Below the pieces are notes generated by a model that saw nothing but the letters and a program-made list of their open reading frames with translations, was not told the origin of the DNA and did not search any database. Below, one piece after another: positions 61,459-64,000 of a stretch of DNA of 64,000 bases. The DNA comes from Clostridiales bacterium (GTDB taxonomy: Bacteria > Bacillota > Clostridia > Saccharofermentanales > Saccharofermentanaceae): contig JAFZHS010000019.1 in assembly GCA_017554745.1 (NCBI GenBank), forward strand, positions 62,001-126,000, in the 5' to 3' direction. The position numbers and the translations under genes were made by a program. The number at the start of each line of letters is the position of its first letter. Positions within the stretch are counted from its first letter, which is position 1.

Positions 61459-64000
61459 ATGAACAAGAAGATTTGGAGCGCTCCGATAGCGCTGATCGTA
61501 GTTTTGGTCGCTGCGCTTATTTTCGGCGGGATCACAGTATCAGCTGATACAGTCGCATCAGGTGAATGCGGTGCCAGTGCAACTTGGACGCTTGACAGCG
61601 AAGGCACGCTGACCATTGGCGGAACAGGCGACATGGCTGATTACAATTGGAATTCGGCTCCCTGGTATTCTCAAGCGGAGAATATTAAGGCAATCGTCAT
61701 CGAAGACGGAATAACTGGGATCGGCGCAAGAGCGTTTATGAATTTATCAAACGCTGCATCCGTAAGCATCGGAAGCGGTGTTACAAGTATCGGTTACGAA
61801 GCTTTTTATAATGATATTGCCCTTACATCCGTTACTATTCCTGACAATGTCAAAAGCATGGACAGCGAAGCATTTGAGTATTGCAGCGCGTTAACCACTG
61901 TAACATTCTCAGGACAGAGTACTATAACCGAGATCCCATATGGCTGTTTTGCCTATTGTAATAAATTGTCATCGGTCAACATTCCGGATTCTGTTACAAC
62001 TATCGGCGGATATGCGTTTAGTGATTGCAATTTTACGGAATTGACAGTTCCTTCAAACATTACAACAATCGGAGAAAGTGCATACAGAAATTGTGACGGC
62101 CTTACTTCTGTGACTATGAGCGAAGGAGTAACAACAGTACTAGCTTATGCCTTCGCATATTGCGATAACCTGGCTACCGTAGATTTTCCGAACACATTGA
62201 CAGAAATAGGATACCAGGCATTTTACTCTTCCGGGTTAACCTCGGTTGTTTTACCTGATCAGCCTGTCAGCATAGGTGACCAGGCTTTTGCATTTTGTGA
62301 ACATCTTGAGACGGCCTGTGTAACACTGGCAGATTATTGTCAGGGTTCAGGCATGTTTTCAACGTGCACCAATCTCAAAACCGCAACAATTAAAGGCAAC
62401 CCTCAATATTTCGGTTACAACACGTTCAATAGTTGTGTGAATCTTACATCAGTAACGATTCCTGATTCCGTTGAGGTAATATATGGTTATACATTCAAGA
62501 ATTGCAGCAAGCTTGAGAACATCACGCTTCCATCCGGTCTGAAAGATATCAAATCACAATGCTTTGAAGACTGCACAAGCCTGACCTCAATCGATTTGCC
62601 AAATACATTAGAAAACATTGGTGGAAAAGCTTTTAATAATTCGGGACTTTATTCTGTCTTCATTCCTTCGAATGTTGAGCTTGGTGAAGAAGTTTTTTCC
62701 CGTTGTGATAATCTTCAGGACGTAACTATTGATGCGGGTGTTACTTCCATTCCGAATTACGCTTTTTCCGGATGCCTTTCTTTGAAAACAGTATCCATTC
62801 CTGATACTGTTACCAGCATTGGTTATGCGGCTTTTGCCAGCAGCGGCATAGAATCTGTTGTAATACCGGATTCTGTTATAACTATCGATGAATGTGCATT
62901 TTATAATTGTCATAAGTTAAAGTCAGTAACGATAGGTGAAGGTGTTGAAGCCATAGGGCAAGTAGCTTTCTATGGCTGTAGCGCATTAGAATCAATAGCC
63001 ATTCCGGGCACAGTTAAAATCGTGAATGTTGAAACATTCGCTAAATGCTATAGCCTTAAGTATCTTGAGCTGGGTGAAGGTGTCGAAGAAATATGGCAAA
63101 ACGCTTTTTGCGACTGCACTTCTCTTGAGACCATTATTCTCCCGAGTACTATTATTGATATGCGCTATCAGGCCTTCTACGGTTGCTGCTGTGTAAGAGA
63201 TATTTATTGTAATGCTGCGTGTGGATTTAATTGGGATGATGACGGCGATGATTTCAAAGATCCGGGCCTTAAGTCTACGATCTGCCATGTCGGCGAAGGT
63301 CTGGCCGATGATTTTGCAGCTTCTTATTCCCATGTTAATGTCACATTCGTAGACGGAACAATCAGCGATGCACGTCTTGTAGGTCATTCAATTACGCTCT
63401 CAGCTGATATCGGTGTCAATTTCTTTATAAGGCTTCCCGAAGGATATGACAGCAGCAATACCAAAGTAACATTTACCTGGGGCTATGGGGATAGAGCAAG
63501 AACCGTCAAGGGCGAGCTCGTTGCTGTCAATCAGTATGGCGCCAACTACAAAGTTACCTGCGGCGTAGCAGCTTGCGAAATGGGTGATGAGATCACCATG
63601 GTAGTTAAGAGTGGAAAGAAAGAACTTATTACTGATGAGTATTCAGTGCTTCAATACATAAACGTTCTCGGCCATTCGAGCGAGTATTATGAGCTTCAGG
63701 ATTTGATCGCATCAATGGTCTTCTATGGATCGAGTTCTCAAGTGTATTTTGATTATCGTACAGATCATGACCTCTATGATGTCGCTGAGATCAGTTCGGA
63801 TGCTTACTCCCGTGCAATTAGCTATATACTTGAAGTATATTACGATAACGCTAATCCTGACGCTACTCCTGATCCGGCATGGATGACTATCAAGGATATC
63901 GAAAACGATGATCTCGGCATCAAGTACTATGCTACGTCAGTTATCTGTGGTTCACAGACAAAGGTCAGGTTCTATTTTGAGGTAACAGACCAAGCTAAGT
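61459..64000 (+). CDS. BspA-type leucine-rich repeat surface protein, 3' end beyond the window
   Basis: At least 847 codons, open to the edge at 64000, so partial. ATG 61459 follows GGGAG. A signal peptide covers about residues 1-32 (IWSAPIALIVVLVAALIFGG). LRR_5/BspA repeats begin at about residue 60 and run to about 610, with phrases such as IPDSVTTIGGYAF. From about residue 630 the domain VGHSITLSADIGVNFFIRL corresponds to the C-terminal domain of the LRR protein at 51894. The two are paralogs in opposite orientation, about 7 kb apart. The cell-surface function is inferred as for its partner. Confidence 0.85.
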   Translation, partial: MNKKIWSAPIALIVVLVAALIFGGITVSADTVASGECGASATWTLDSEGTLTIGGTGDMADYNWNSAPWYSQAENIKAIVIEDGITGIGARAFMNLSNAASVSIGSGVTSIGYEAFYNDIALTSVTIPDNVKSMDSEAFEYCSALTTVTFSGQSTITEIPYGCFAYCNKLSSVNIPDSVTTIGGYAFSDCNFTELTVPSNITTIGESAYRNCDGLTSVTMSEGVTTVLAYAFAYCDNLATVDFPNTLTEIGYQAFYSSGLTSVVLPDQPVSIGDQAFAFCEHLETACVTLADYCQGSGMFSTCTNLKTATIKGNPQYFGYNTFNSCVNLTSVTIPDSVEVIYGYTFKNCSKLENITLPSGLKDIKSQCFEDCTSLTSIDLPNTLENIGGKAFNNSGLYSVFIPSNVELGEEVFSRCDNLQDVTIDAGVTSIPNYAFSGCLSLKTVSIPDTVTSIGYAAFASSGIESVVIPDSVITIDECAFYNCHKLKSVTIGEGVEAIGQVAFYGCSALESIAIPGTVKIVNVETFAKCYSLKYLELGEGVEEIWQNAFCDCTSLETIILPSTIIDMRYQAFYGCCCVRDIYCNAACGFNWDDDGDDFKDPGLKSTICHVGEGLADDFAASYSHVNVTFVDGTISDARLVGHSITLSADIGVNFFIRLPEGYDSSNTKVTFTWGYGDRARTVKGELVAVNQYGANYKVTCGVAACEMGDEITMVVKSGKKELITDEYSVLQYINVLGHSSEYYELQDLIASMVFYGSSSQVYFDYRTDHDLYDVAEISSDAYSRAISYILEVYYDNANPDATPDPAWMTIKDIENDDLGIKYYATSVICGSQTKVRFYFEVTDQAK

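Overview
The window reads as chromosome of an anaerobic, low-to-moderate GC Bacillota, most likely a gut or rumen Clostridia member. The reasons are strong AGGAGG ribosome sites with some TTG/GTG starts, a Phe T-box before pheST, an Rrf2/CymR-type cysteine regulon, MetNIQ, a LuxC/LuxE pair without luciferase, BspA-type leucine-rich-repeat (LRR) surface proteins and two Bacillota-style type I toxin-antitoxin loci. I saw no rRNA, tRNA, CRISPR array, insertion sequence or prophage.

Layout. 1-5.2 kb: end of an ABC exporter, then a MoxR / DUF58 / transglutaminase operon on the minus strand. 5.6-11.6 kb: a lipoprotein, then a glycan cluster (Alg14/Alg13-like pair, two GT2 transferases, a methyltransferase) and a GH5 glycosidase. 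11.6-13.3 kb: an ABC-F ribosome-protection gene behind a six-residue leader peptide and an attenuator. 13.4-21.2 kb: zinc-ribbon and membrane proteins, a membrane-anchored XRE regulator, an SDR, a TxpA-like toxin locus, CorA and a methyltransferase. 21.5-24 kb: LuxE/LuxC. 24-24.3 kb: an Fst/Ldr-type toxin with a convergent antisense RNA. 24.4-36.3 kb: a long minus-strand run of lipoproteins, methyltransferase, XRE, ProC-like, GNATs, a two-component system and a beta-lactamase-fold protein. 36.5-38.4 kb: a sugar-binding-domain/GGDEF protein.

The most coherent system spans 38.4-50.4 kb. An IscR/CymR-like Rrf2 regulator is divergent from a cysteine desulfurase and NifU-like scaffold. Three promoters share one 17-base motif, CCTATTGACATAGTAGG, in which TTGACA is the -35 box. 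Two of these promoters then read short cysteine-rich ORFs with a shared MCC(C)RML motif followed by intrinsic terminators. This looks like repression at initiation plus translation-coupled attenuation at elongation. The controlled genes are cystathionine lyase/synthase, cysteine synthase, MetN, MetI, an ECF S component, a glutamate-cysteine ligase, an EgtC-like amidotransferase, then MetQ, an iron alcohol dehydrogenase and an AhpD-like protein.

50.6-64 kb: mnmA, a short acidic peptide gene plus a large LRR protein, T-box-pheS-pheT, a PD-(D/E)XK-like protein, a methyltransferase behind a third leader peptide, and a second LRR protein cut by the window edge.

Several intergenic gaps carry the same unusual architecture: 8-14 base words, each word mostly private to one locus, repeated in alternating direct and inverted orientation. 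At one locus (21.3 kb) the arms that pair best are nested and two of them show compensatory changes. These arrays are not explained by the annotated genes.
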